A DNA stretch of 14,654 bases, taken from positions 1 through 14,654 of the forward strand of contig JAHIGH010000041.1 in NCBI GenBank assembly GCA_018900295.1, read 5' to 3'. Both the position numbers and the translations under genes were made by a program. The notes beneath the pieces were generated by a model, which was given only the letters and a program-made list of their open reading frames with translations, had not been told where the DNA came from and did no database searches. Source of the DNA: Patescibacteria group bacterium (GTDB taxonomy: Bacteria; Patescibacteriota; Microgenomatia; Levybacterales; UBA12049). Positions 1 through 7,067 of the stretch are shown in pieces (position 1 is the first letter of the stretch; each line of letters starts with the position of its first letter).

Positions 1-141
1 GTCAAAACACCTCTGGCTGCTATTTCTTCACTTGCGTTGTGTTTTAAGACATCCTCACTCGTAAATGTTGCGAAATTTATTAGAAATCTTCTAAACCAAG
101 AAAAAGACGAAAAGGAAGAAAAGAAGCAGCATAAAGAATAA
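1..141 (+). CDS. C-terminal fragment of an unrecognised protein
   Basis: This is the only plus-strand frame that stays open from the window edge; the other two stop within about 65 bases. The 46 visible residues begin VKTPLAAISS and end in a strongly charged tail rich in Lys and Glu (residues 32-46) before TAA at 139-141. The gene lies 8 bases upstream of the YtxH-like gene on the same strand, so the two are probably co-transcribed. The start is outside the window and I do not recognise the family. A short open edge frame can arise by chance, so confidence is moderate. Confidence 0.5.
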   Translation, partial: VKTPLAAISSLALCFKTSSLVNVAKFIRNLLNQEKDEKEEKKQHKE

Positions 142-149
142 AATTTCCC

Positions 150-533
150 ATGAAAAATAAAGATAATAATAACACCAACAATAGCGTAGGCAGTGGATTC
201 TTATTGGGATTTATTCTTGGAATACTGGCTACTTTGCTTTTAACCACCAAAAAGGGGCGTGAAATACTCAAGGAACTACTGGATAAAGGCATACAAAAGA
301 TATCTGGTCTTGAGGAATCTCTTGAGAAAACAAAACAAGAAAAAATGCAGCCGGAGGAAGAAGGCGATTATATCAAGCAAGATCCTGGGGAGGTAAAAAA
401 AGTGATTAATCATTTGTTAGCGGAAAAATTACCGGAAAAAGGAATACGCGAAGAAAAGTCAAAAAACGGACTATCATCTCACGCAGCAGCGCGCAGATTA
501 TTCTTTCGCAAATCCGCAAAAAAGAGTTTATAA
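150..533 (+). CDS. YtxH-like small membrane-anchored protein
   Basis: The protein has 127 residues. A polar Asn-rich N-terminus is followed by one glycine-rich hydrophobic helix (about residues 13-33, GSGFLLGFILGILATLLL) and then a basic KKGREILKEL segment. This arrangement is typical of YtxH-domain proteins, small envelope or stress-associated proteins of unknown biochemical function. The rest (35-127) is charged, probably helical or coiled and cytoplasmic, with a basic C-terminus. The ATG at 150 is chosen because it directly precedes the membrane helix; no Shine-Dalgarno sequence is visible. The stop overlaps by 6 bases the stop of the convergent UbiA gene, so no terminator separates them. 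The family call rests on pattern only. Confidence 0.75.
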   Translation: MKNKDNNNTNNSVGSGFLLGFILGILATLLLTTKKGREILKELLDKGIQKISGLEESLEKTKQEKMQPEEEGDYIKQDPGEVKKVINHLLAEKLPEKGIREEKSKNGLSSHAAARRLFFRKSAKKSL

Positions 534-1466
534 ATAAATTATACCAATAACCAATATCGTCCAAATAATTAATGCCGCGAGAAGTTGTTTATCGGAAAAA
601 ATGACTCTTTCAGGGCTCTCTCCTTCATGTTTCTCATAAATATCCTGCAGATACCGCATGAGACCATAGACAACCGGAATAATAGTCAACATCAACCATT
701 TTTTCTGCAGAAAAATCACAATTGTAACAGGTAAGAACTCGCTTGATAAAGCCGGGCCTTTGGGATTTTCTAAAAATGTAAATAACGCGTAGGAAATAAA
801 AGTAGAGGTCGCAAAAATTGACGCGTAGACATCCAATAAACTTTCTGAGTAATGAGAGAGTGTTTTGCGTGTTGCAGAAACTTGGGAAATTGTAAAAGAA
901 CGCAAAAGCGTTAACTCTGATTTCCTTTTCCCAACAACCAGAAAAAGCGACAGAGAGATGGTCGTTAATAAGAGCCAGGCGGAAATATGTGAACCGCTCA
1001 CGATTTCTCCCGCATAAACGCGTAAAATATATCCGGCAGCAAGCGCCAAAATATCTATTATCATAAGTTGTTTTAAAAAAGCGGTATAAGATAGCTGGAG
1101 CAATAAATATCCCAGTGTAATTATAAAAAAAGCCGGATCTATTAAGAAACTGAATATTAATGAAAATAATCCTAATAATAATGCTAATATTCCGGCAGCT
1201 ATAATAGAAATATTTCCCTGTGCCAGCGGCCTAAATTTCTTGAAGGGATGGAGTCTATCTTTTTTTATATCAAAAATATCATTAATAATATAAATCGCGG
1301 AGGATAGGCCGCAGAAAATAAAAAAGCCTAAAAATACTTTTTGAGATATTGGGAAGTTAAAAAGATTACCACCAAATGTTATGGCGGCAAAAACGGCAAG
1401 ATTCTTCGTCCATTGCCGCGGACGAAGAAGTCTTAGATAATTACGAAGTAGTTTTATTAGATTCAT
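528..1466 (-). CDS. UbiA-family prenyltransferase, decaprenyl-phosphate phosphoribosyltransferase-like
   Basis: This is a 312-residue polytopic membrane protein of the UbiA superfamily. The first aspartate motif is NDIFDIKKDRLHP (62-74), followed by KKFRPLAQG (76-84). A second polar patch includes D138 and R149 in IDILALAAGYILRVYAG, and GKRKSE lies at 179-184. This set matches the decaprenyl-phosphate 5-phosphoribosyltransferase branch (the Rv3806c type of mycobacteria), which joins PRPP to a polyprenyl phosphate to make a pentose donor for envelope glycans. The substrate here is inferred. The ATG at 1466 is preferred over an upstream TTG at 1502: it sits just before the family-typical N-terminus (LRLLRPRQWTKN) and leaves a 26-base rather than 62-base overlap with the preceding gene. 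It is the last gene of the minus-strand glycan block. Confidence 0.85.
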   Translation of the reverse strand: MNLIKLLRNYLRLLRPRQWTKNLAVFAAITFGGNLFNFPISQKVFLGFFIFCGLSSAIYIINDIFDIKKDRLHPFKKFRPLAQGNISIIAAGILALLLGLFSLIFSFLIDPAFFIITLGYLLLQLSYTAFLKQLMIIDILALAAGYILRVYAGEIVSGSHISAWLLLTTISLSLFLVVGKRKSELTLLRSFTISQVSATRKTLSHYSESLLDVYASIFATSTFISYALFTFLENPKGPALSSEFLPVTIVIFLQKKWLMLTIIPVVYGLMRYLQDIYEKHEGESPERVIFSDKQLLAALIIWTILVIGIIYL

Positions 1467-2535
1467 TTTTGACAACAGTGTGCAAAAAAAATAGCGCACC
1501 AATTGTTACTACTAATAACATCATTATAGCAAAAATCTTACTACTACTCTGCAAGGTCAATGAAATTATTCCCAATACAGCAGAGATTACCCAGTAAAAC
1601 AAGGCTATTTGCCGCTGGCTGTAGCCAAGACGCAAAAGCATATGGTGTAAATGTTTTTTGTCGCCTAAAAAGGGCTGCTGCTTTTGCAGAATCCTTCTAA
1701 TTATTGTAAAAATCGCATCAACTGTTGGAATTCCCATGACAAGAATTGCGGTTGCCAATTTCGCGCCGGAAAGTATTGAAACAACTCCCAGGAGAAGATA
1801 CAATGCGGTTGCGCCATAACCCGGAAATATTTTCGCGGGATAAAAATTATAAATTAAAAAACCCAATGCACAACCGGCAATAATAAATGATAGCTTCACG
1901 TCTATATAAGCTAGTTCTCCTGAAGAAATAAAACGCAAGCTTAAAATCCCAATTACAATTGCCGATATAGCAACTATTCCCGGCATTTGCCCGTCAATTC
2001 CCTTACTCCAATTCAACATATTCATAACCCAGATGAGCCAAATAACTGAGATAAAATCGGACAATAAAATAGTGACCGGCAATATCAATAAAGGTATTTT
2101 TATCGCGTCCAGATGGATAATTCCACCAAAGGGATTTGTTACAAACCGAATACTAACACCGCTAGCAACAACAATAATCGCAGTCAAAATATTGACAAGA
2201 AAACGCAAATATGGTGACACATCTTTTGATTTTGCATTTAATTTATCATCAATTATTCCTATTATCAGCGCCAGAAACGCGGCGAAAAAAACAGCAATTG
2301 TAATTTTGGTTATCGGCAAAACCAATAATCCCGTAATCAATGCGCCCAGAAAAAGCGGAATACCTCCGCCGCGAGGAATTATCTTTGTATGAATAATCGC
2401 AGGATGTTTGTGGGTTTTTGGATTATCAACCAGTCCAAAATATTTCATTAGCCTAATTGAGATGGCTGTCAGATATGTAGTTATACAAAATGATATTAGA
2501 AAAGGCAGTAAAACAAGAGAAGGAAAAAATGACAT
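1441..2535 (-). CDS. MraY/WecA-like polyprenyl-phosphate sugar-1-phosphate transferase (variant active site)
   Basis: This 364-residue protein has about ten membrane helices and the layout of the GT4/MraY-WecA family, which moves a sugar-1-phosphate from a UDP-sugar to polyprenyl phosphate. Visible landmarks are DNP (37-39), PRGGG (54-58), GIIDD (93-97), NMLNWSKGIDG (172-182), YPAKIFPGYGAT (232-243), PTVDAIFTIIRRI (270-282) and GDKKHLHH (291-298). The DD pair and the His motif are kept. Two positions are unusual: the first Asp of the usual DGxDG is Lys178, and the Asp of the usual F-M-G-D-x-G motif is Tyr240. Starting ATG is 1 base after the upstream stop, so translation is probably coupled. 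It may be a lineage-specific active subfamily or have a changed activity; the sequence does not decide. Confidence 0.85.
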   Translation of the reverse strand: MSFFPSLVLLPFLISFCITTYLTAISIRLMKYFGLVDNPKTHKHPAIIHTKIIPRGGGIPLFLGALITGLLVLPITKITIAVFFAAFLALIIGIIDDKLNAKSKDVSPYLRFLVNILTAIIVVASGVSIRFVTNPFGGIIHLDAIKIPLLILPVTILLSDFISVIWLIWVMNMLNWSKGIDGQMPGIVAISAIVIGILSLRFISSGELAYIDVKLSFIIAGCALGFLIYNFYPAKIFPGYGATALYLLLGVVSILSGAKLATAILVMGIPTVDAIFTIIRRILQKQQPFLGDKKHLHHMLLRLGYSQRQIALFYWVISAVLGIISLTLQSSSKIFAIMMLLVVTIGALFFLHTVVKNESNKTTS

Positions 2536-2536
2536 A

Positions 2537-2890
2537 TTAAATAATTAATTGTATTGTTCGTATCACAAAAATAAATGATAGAACGCAAAGTAGTACGCTT
2601 GTAATATTTACTATACGTGATACAAGCGGCATTTTTTCATAAAGCCTCAATGAAATAAAAAAATTAAGTGAAAAAAATAATAATGTAATCAAAAAAGGAA
2701 GAAAAATTTCAATTTTTATCCCGAGGCGCTCTTCTCCCCAAGGCATTTGATTAAAAATAGGTAAAAGAGGAGGTAAGAATTTGTATAAAAGGGATACAAA
2801 AATTAAATGAAGCAGCAGAAAGCCGAGAGAAAAATAGGTGCTTAATTTAATAATTCTATCAGCGTTTACTTTTTTAAAAAGTCCTTTCAT
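2537..2890 (-). CDS. Small three-helix membrane protein, unknown function
   Basis: The protein has 117 residues with three hydrophobic helices (about 16-36, 60-82 and 92-116). Between the first two lies the segment LPPLLPIFNQMPWGEERLG (about 39-57). A Pro-rich stretch followed by PWGEE(R/Q)L recurs, as I recall, in small CPR and archaeal membrane proteins and resembles the extracytoplasmic part of DUF1648-like proteins. I know no biochemical role. The gene overlaps the end of the GT39 gene by 17 bases and ends 1 base before the MraY-like gene, so it is an integral operon member. It has the best Shine-Dalgarno in the window (GGAGGG, 11 bases before ATG), which lies within the upstream gene. 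Confidence 0.75.
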   Translation of the reverse strand: MKGLFKKVNADRIIKLSTYFSLGFLLLHLIFVSLLYKFLPPLLPIFNQMPWGEERLGIKIEIFLPFLITLLFFSLNFFISLRLYEKMPLVSRIVNITSVLLCVLSFIFVIRTIQLII

Positions 2891-4388
2891 AAATATTGAC
2901 GCCCTCCAAATTATATTTATCCATATACCCCCCTACACTAAATGGAATATTCGTCATATCTGAGAGAATAATTATATACTTTGGCCTGGTTCGTTTCAGA
3001 TCATCAGTTGTTTCTTCTATTGCTTTTGCACTTTGACTTATATGATACTCAACCGTATATTTCCCCGGCGGCAAAGTATTGGATAATACATAGATTTGCG
3101 GATTATTTCCCCAAATGAAAATAACGTCATTGGGATTGGTATTGTTGGAAATAAACTGTGCTACCGCATAATCCCCAGGTACTCGTCTGTCAAAATACTC
3201 CTGATACTTTATGAGACTCCTTTTATTGGTTATAAATAATGCAAAATTCCGGTAATACTGAAAAGTTTTTCCTATTGTCTGTATACTTATTTTGAAAAAA
3301 ACATTTACAGAGTACACTAGGATAAGCAGCAAACCGAGAATAACAATCCTTAATTTTTTAGCCTTTCGGTCAAATAATAATCCAAATAGCAATGCAGTAC
3401 TTGGCAGCAAAACCAATAGGTAATGAGTCCATATTTGCCCGGAAAAAAACGCGTTAAAGATTGAAAAGAAGAACCAGAATATAATAAATATTACTGATTG
3501 AGGAATACTTTTCCTTTTCCAAAAGACTAATGCAACTACCGTAAAAAGCGCAAGTATTTTTATGAGTATAAATCCTTGTGAAATTATAAATTTATTTTTG
3601 TATCCTACATAACTTATATTACTGAAAAAGGTTGCTTGAATAAAATCGACAATAGATCCTTGTATATAAAAATATAATATCGTCAATACGACCGGAATTA
3701 AGAATCCGACTGAATAAATCACAAGTTTTTTTACTAAATCTTTGTAAAGCCGTTTATTTTTATGTATAGAAAACTTTTCAGGTAAATAAATAATGGTCAG
3801 GAAAATAAAAAATGCCGTGAAATCGAATAGGGCAACGATTTTAAACAAAAATGCTATGCCAAGTAATAATCCAGCGCTAAAAAGGGATACATATACCCTC
3901 TTATATGCATGCGCTATTACAATAATTTTCGATGCTTTATAAACTAAAAGACCGGCGGCTATAATAGGTAAAAGCATAAAATTTTCCGCGTTGGAAATAT
4001 TACCCTCAAGAATCGGAGTAGCAAAGAGAAGGACATAAATAACTGTACTGATAGAGCTTATCTTATGTGACCGAAAAAGGTTTTTAGAAAGATAATAGAA
4101 TAAAATTGTTGATACAATTGCGAAAAACGCAGAAAGCAAGCGAACAGTAAATTGATCCGCATGGGCAATAGCATATATTAAATATAAGAGCGGCGGCTTG
4201 TTGTCCCAGATTTGACTATAAAGCATTCTTCCATTATTCAGCGCCATCCCTATGACTTCGTATACTCCTTCATCTCCGTACCAATAAGGCTCAATAAAAG
4301 AGGGCAACCGCAATAGGAAAAAAAAGAGGGAAATAAAAATAAGAAACCATATCTCTTTTATTTTCTCAATTTTTTCTATAATTTTCAT
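2874..4388 (-). CDS. GT39/ArnT-like membrane glycosyltransferase (GT-C fold)
   Basis: This 504-residue protein has many membrane helices. Its first extracytoplasmic loop carries YWYGDEGVYE, with the acidic pair D39/E40 typical of the catalytic loop of the PMT/ArnT families, followed by WDNKPPLLYLIYA (61-73), the usual second conserved loop. The last 100 or so residues are more soluble (FIWGNNPQIYVLSN..LPPGKYT), as in many CPR family members. Such enzymes transfer a sugar from a polyprenyl-phosphate donor to an acceptor outside the membrane; the acceptor is unknown. The ATG at 4388 precedes the first helix; an AAAAAGG only 1 base upstream is too close to be a useful ribosome binding site. It heads the tightly coupled four-gene group. 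Confidence 0.88.
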   Translation of the reverse strand: MKIIEKIEKIKEIWFLIFISLFFFLLRLPSFIEPYWYGDEGVYEVIGMALNNGRMLYSQIWDNKPPLLYLIYAIAHADQFTVRLLSAFFAIVSTILFYYLSKNLFRSHKISSISTVIYVLLFATPILEGNISNAENFMLLPIIAAGLLVYKASKIIVIAHAYKRVYVSLFSAGLLLGIAFLFKIVALFDFTAFFIFLTIIYLPEKFSIHKNKRLYKDLVKKLVIYSVGFLIPVVLTILYFYIQGSIVDFIQATFFSNISYVGYKNKFIISQGFILIKILALFTVVALVFWKRKSIPQSVIFIIFWFFFSIFNAFFSGQIWTHYLLVLLPSTALLFGLLFDRKAKKLRIVILGLLLILVYSVNVFFKISIQTIGKTFQYYRNFALFITNKRSLIKYQEYFDRRVPGDYAVAQFISNNTNPNDVIFIWGNNPQIYVLSNTLPPGKYTVEYHISQSAKAIEETTDDLKRTRPKYIIILSDMTNIPFSVGGYMDKYNLEGVNIYERTF

Positions 4389-4404
4389 ACCTTTTTATTT
4401 AATA

Positions 4405-4440
4405 GATCCTTCGACTCGCTTTGCTCGCTCAGGATGACAG
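4405..4440. repeat. Short GC-rich palindromic repeat unit (GATCCTTCGACTCGC...AGGATGACAG type)
   Basis: The unit starts GATCCTTCGACTCGC and ends CTCGCTCAGGATGACAG, with ATCCT at 4406-4410 mirrored by AGGAT at 4431-4435 and GCGAG-type half units in between. Its base composition contrasts sharply with the AT-rich surroundings. From memory, near-identical units are dispersed in many environmental bacterial genomes, including CPR. It lies in the 60-base gap between the GT2 and GT39 genes and is probably non-coding. Confidence 0.7.
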
Positions 4441-4464
4441 AAAAAGTTTTAAACTTTTTCTGTC
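4436..4464. repeat. Perfect 14-bp inverted repeat spanning a stop codon
   Basis: The arms GACAGAAAAAGTTT (4436-4449) and its exact reverse complement (4451-4464) are separated by one base. The TAA stop of the GT2 gene (4449-4451) is at the centre, so the last five codons (VTEKV) form one arm. In the transcript it would form a long AU-rich hairpin and could act as a weak terminator or 3' end protector for the GT2 mRNA. No clean U-tract follows, so the terminator role is uncertain. It adjoins the GC-rich unit at 4405-4440, and the two may be one composite repeat. Confidence 0.8.
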
Positions 4465-5942
4465 ACTTTATATTCAAGTCGTTTCCCCAGCATGAGTTGT
4501 GTATGTGATATAAGGGCCGGCAGAGCGGATAAGAAAAAGCCAACAATCGGCATGAGTATAAACTCAAGCGGGAATAATAGTTTGCGTCTGAATGGTAAAT
4601 TCGCATTTTCGGGTCTGTTCTTATAATCAATATATAACATAATAACGAGAGCCACAAGACATGAACTTAGCAAAATACCTGCCATTTGAGGTAAATAATA
4701 GCCAAGCGACGTGCGTGAGTAAATAGGATTTAAAATTGCTATGATATTAGCCGCAACGGTCACAATAAACCAATTTGTCGGCCAAAGAATATGGTCAAGA
4801 AGAACATGATATATGAGAAAGTTTTTTCTCCAAAATGGCATACCTTTAACCGTCAATCCCCACTGGATAAATAGCGCGTCATCTGATACTCCCCATGCCC
4901 ATCTTCGCTCTTGATGATATTTATTTTTGAGACTGTTTATATAACCCAAGGATTGCGCCGCGTCCATCGATGTTTTTAGAAAAATCGGTTCAACCCAAAC
5001 ATTTCCTTTTAACCTGAAAAAGGCTTTGAAAAATATACGATAATCTTCCGGAATAACATCAGTATCCCAGAAATCTATTTCTTTAAGCATTTTAAACGAC
5101 AGTGAATAAGTCGCATTCGTAATCAACCTATCTCCCTGTACCAGAAGCGCGGTCCGCCAGAGGCTTCCGAAAAAAGAAATTATCCGTATCGGAGCCGGAA
5201 CTTTCCAGATATTATTGTGGTACACATTTGCCGATTGCCAAAATTTATTATAACGGCGTGTGTCAGTTAGAAATTTATAAGTTAATAAGGCAAAAAACTC
5301 TTTATGGAAGATAGAATCTGCGTCAACAGAAGAAACAGTTGCGTAATTAATATCCAAATTCCCCTTTTCGAACAGTAATCGATAAGCTTCTCTTCCCGCG
5401 TATGCCTCATTGGATGATTTACCCTTGACTTCATTTGGAATATCCTTGTGGTATGTCGCAAAAATACTGCCAAAAACGTGCTTGTATTCATTTATAAGTA
5501 TTTTAGCTCTCTCACGGGCATCCTTTTCGCGTTCTTCCATTGCCAATACAACATGCAAGTGTGACGCGGGGTATGATTGTCCTGCTAATGCCTGAAGTGT
5601 GCACCGAATTTTATCTACCTTTTCTTTATAATTTGGAATAATTAGTATATGATGTACGCGTTTTGCGTCCGGAAGTTGTTGTGCTTTTGCGTTCCAGTCT
5701 TGTTTTTCAGTATCCCTAATTTTTTTTGAAGCGATAAATGCTGTGATCGCTAAAGAAAATGATTTATAAAAGAAAAAAATGTCAAAAAAGAGAATAAAAT
5801 AAGCAACAATTACCGGAATAACAAATGATCCCCAAATAGGAAATGAGATAAGAGTCCAAACAAGTAAACCCGGAAGTAATTCTAACGATCTCCGTGTTTT
5901 TATTGGGTATCGTTTAAATAGTTTTGAAAAAAATGAAGTCAT
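4449..5942 (-). CDS. Membrane-bound family 2 glycosyltransferase
   Basis: The protein has 497 residues. Two N-terminal helices (about 22-62) lead to a cytosolic GT-A domain that begins HILIIPNYKE (98-107), a GT2 opening. The metal-binding DADS is at 207-210, the catalytic acidic pair in PEDYR at about 298-302 and QERRWAWG at 344-351, the Q/RxxRW-type motif of processive or membrane GT2 enzymes. Two or more C-terminal helices follow. It probably builds or exports a polysaccharide; donor and acceptor are unknown. ATG at 5942 is chosen over an in-frame TTG at 5963 because the 7 extra residues would be encoded by an AAAAGTCAAAA direct repeat. Repeat DNA lies on both sides of the gene. Confidence 0.87.
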   Translation of the reverse strand: MTSFFSKLFKRYPIKTRRSLELLPGLLVWTLISFPIWGSFVIPVIVAYFILFFDIFFFYKSFSLAITAFIASKKIRDTEKQDWNAKAQQLPDAKRVHHILIIPNYKEKVDKIRCTLQALAGQSYPASHLHVVLAMEEREKDARERAKILINEYKHVFGSIFATYHKDIPNEVKGKSSNEAYAGREAYRLLFEKGNLDINYATVSSVDADSIFHKEFFALLTYKFLTDTRRYNKFWQSANVYHNNIWKVPAPIRIISFFGSLWRTALLVQGDRLITNATYSLSFKMLKEIDFWDTDVIPEDYRIFFKAFFRLKGNVWVEPIFLKTSMDAAQSLGYINSLKNKYHQERRWAWGVSDDALFIQWGLTVKGMPFWRKNFLIYHVLLDHILWPTNWFIVTVAANIIAILNPIYSRTSLGYYLPQMAGILLSSCLVALVIMLYIDYKNRPENANLPFRRKLLFPLEFILMPIVGFFLSALPALISHTQLMLGKRLEYKVTEKV

Positions 5943-5947
5943 AAACA

Positions 5948-5972
5948 AAAAGTCAAAATGCAAAAGTCAAAA
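5948..5972. repeat. Direct repeat of AAAAGTCAAAA
   Basis: Two copies of the 11-mer AAAAGTCAAAA (5948-5958 and 5962-5972) lie just upstream of the GT2 ATG. Another low-complexity run of TTTTAA/AATTAAAA-type units at about 6000-6042 reaches into the 3' end of tatD and encodes its last residues (KLKIKS). Together with the hairpin at 5973-5995 this makes the tatD-GT2 gap a patchwork of simple repeats. Confidence 0.7.
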
Positions 5973-5995
5973 GCACCCTCCAAAGGCGGGCAGGC
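5973..5995 (-). terminator. Possible hairpin terminator after tatD
   Basis: On the minus strand GCCTGCCCGCC, loop TTT, GGAGGGTGC can pair with one internal mismatch and two G-U pairs. TTTT (5969-5972) follows directly, then GACTTTT. The GC-rich arm resembles the GCCTGCCCGCC palindromes I recall from CPR genomes, with a decayed second arm. It could end the tatD transcript or be only a degenerate repeat. Confidence 0.35.
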
Positions 5996-6022
5996 AACTC
6001 AAAATTAAAAAGTAATAAACTT

Positions 6023-6838
6023 TTAACTTTTAATTTTTAATTTCCTAAATACAGTATATACGTTTTTATCCGTTTGCTCTACAATTTTCTCAAATGGAAT
6101 ATTTTTAAGTTGAGCAATGAACTTTGCTATAATTATAGCATATTTAGGCTCATTTCTTTGTCCCCGATACGGAATAGGCGAAAGATAAGGACTATCCGTT
6201 TCAACTACAATCCTATCAAGAGGCGTGTATTTAACCAGTTCTTCTAAGTTCAAAGGTTCGCCCTGGGGGACGCCCTTATAGGTGATATTACCATCAAACC
6301 CTATATAAAACCCAAGGTCAAGCGCTTTTTTTAATAATTCTTTCGATCCTGCCACGCAATGGAACATCCCCGGCACAGTCTGTAGTAAATTTTTATGCGT
6401 ATATAATATCTCCAGAATATCCTTGCGCGCATTTTCATCCCTGCTATGAATTTGCAAAGGTAATTTTAATTTGTGGGAAAGCTCCATATGCTTAATAAAC
6501 ACTTTTTTCTGTATAGAAGGATCAACTATCCCATTTGACTGATAATTGTAATAATCCAAGCCGCATTCACCAATGCCTATTACTTTTGGATGTTTGGCAA
6601 GATTTTCCAATTCTTTGAGCCATGCAGGCTCTAACTTATCCGCGTGATGTGGATGGATTGCTATGACAGCAAAGAGGTTTTCGTGCTTCCCGGCTAAATC
6701 AATAGCCTTTTTACTGGAATTTATCTGTGTGCCAGCGTTAATAATTACCTTCACGCCGGCAGCTTGTGCGTTTTTAATTACCTGATCGTAATCAGATTCG
6801 AATGAATGGAAATTAAGATGACAATGCGCGTCAATCAC
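6023..6838 (-). CDS. tatD: TatD-family metal-dependent deoxyribonuclease
   Basis: This 271-residue protein is full length for the family. The metal ligands expected for the TatD/YcfH amidohydrolase fold are present: H5 and H7 in DAHCHL, E91 in GECGLDYY, H131 in QIHSRD, H160 in FHC and D215 in ETDSPYLSPIPYRGQRNEP. Family members hydrolyse phosphodiester bonds of DNA, acting as a 3'-5' exonuclease in DNA repair or turnover; other metal-dependent hydrolase substrates are possible. The start codon is GTG (6836-6838), fixed by the IDAHCHL N-terminus. An extended -10 lies 6 bases upstream, which would give a leaderless message. The last residues (KLKIKS) come from AT-rich repeat sequence, so the extreme C-terminus may be non-ancestral. 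Confidence 0.95.
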   Translation of the reverse strand: MIDAHCHLNFHSFESDYDQVIKNAQAAGVKVIINAGTQINSSKKAIDLAGKHENLFAVIAIHPHHADKLEPAWLKELENLAKHPKVIGIGECGLDYYNYQSNGIVDPSIQKKVFIKHMELSHKLKLPLQIHSRDENARKDILEILYTHKNLLQTVPGMFHCVAGSKELLKKALDLGFYIGFDGNITYKGVPQGEPLNLEELVKYTPLDRIVVETDSPYLSPIPYRGQRNEPKYAIIIAKFIAQLKNIPFEKIVEQTDKNVYTVFRKLKIKS

Positions 6839-6844
6839 AAATAA

Positions 6845-6850
6845 ATTATA
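6845..6850 (-). promoter_or_regulatory. Extended -10 box (TGCTATAAT) of tatD
   Basis: On the minus strand TGC precedes a perfect TATAAT, giving the TGnTATAAT extended -10. No good -35 is found at 16-18 bases, as is usual for extended -10 promoters. Only six bases (TTATTT) separate the hexamer from the GTG start, so transcription is predicted to begin at or within a base or two of the start codon. Confidence 0.65.
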
Positions 6851-6875
6851 GCAGTTTTATGTAAGCAAAACCTTT

Positions 6876-7016
6876 GCTATGATGTAACTGTTCACGATTC
6901 TAACATAAATATTCTTCGAGTGAGGCTAAAAGCCGAATCGAGAAGTTCTCGACTCCGCTATCGCTACGCTCGAACAATATAATTTATGTCAGAGGTGTGA
7001 ACTCATTCGCTATGAT
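6876..7016. mobile_element. MITE-like inverted-repeat element with 8-bp flanking direct repeats (putative)
   Basis: Imperfect inverted arms lie at 6890-6920 and 6969-7002. They share GTTCAC, ACATAAAT and TTCGAG in the same order on opposite strands. The core between them holds two small hairpins: GGCT-AAA-AGCC (6924-6934) and TCGAGAA-G-TTCTCGA (6938-6952). GCTATGAT occurs as a direct repeat exactly 6 bases outside each arm (6876-6883 and 7009-7016), as a target-site duplication would. No coding capacity is seen. It fits a non-autonomous element or a large structured repeat; no transposase or second copy is in the window. Confidence 0.45.
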
Positions 7017-7033
7017 AGTCCGCTTTCGTGCAG

Positions 7034-7039
7034 TATAAT
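7034..7039 (+). promoter_or_regulatory. -10 box for the 7068 gene
   Basis: A perfect TATAAT lies 28 bases before the ATG at 7068, giving an expected leader of about 22 bases. The hexamer 17 bases upstream (TATGAT, 7011-7016) is a poor -35 and falls in the right-hand copy of the 8-base direct repeat, so the proposed element may supply part of this promoter. Confidence 0.45.
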
Positions 7040-7067
7040 TATTTATGTGGAATAATTCATTTATAAA

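Noticed and set aside
1467..1502. TTG start for the UbiA gene
   Set aside because: The added 12 residues lie in the overlap with the MraY-like gene and are not part of the UbiA fold; ATG at 1466 precedes the family-typical N-terminus.
2033..2392. 119-residue plus-strand open frame within the MraY-like gene
   Set aside because: It is antisense to a well-supported gene and has no domain pattern of its own.
5943..5963. TTG start for the GT2 gene
   Set aside because: The extra seven residues come from an AAAAGTCAAAA direct repeat; ATG at 5942 gives a normal start.
6889..7002. Structured RNA or riboswitch in the tatD-7068 gap
   Set aside because: The symmetry with flanking direct repeats fits a mobile repeat better, and no known riboswitch core is evident.
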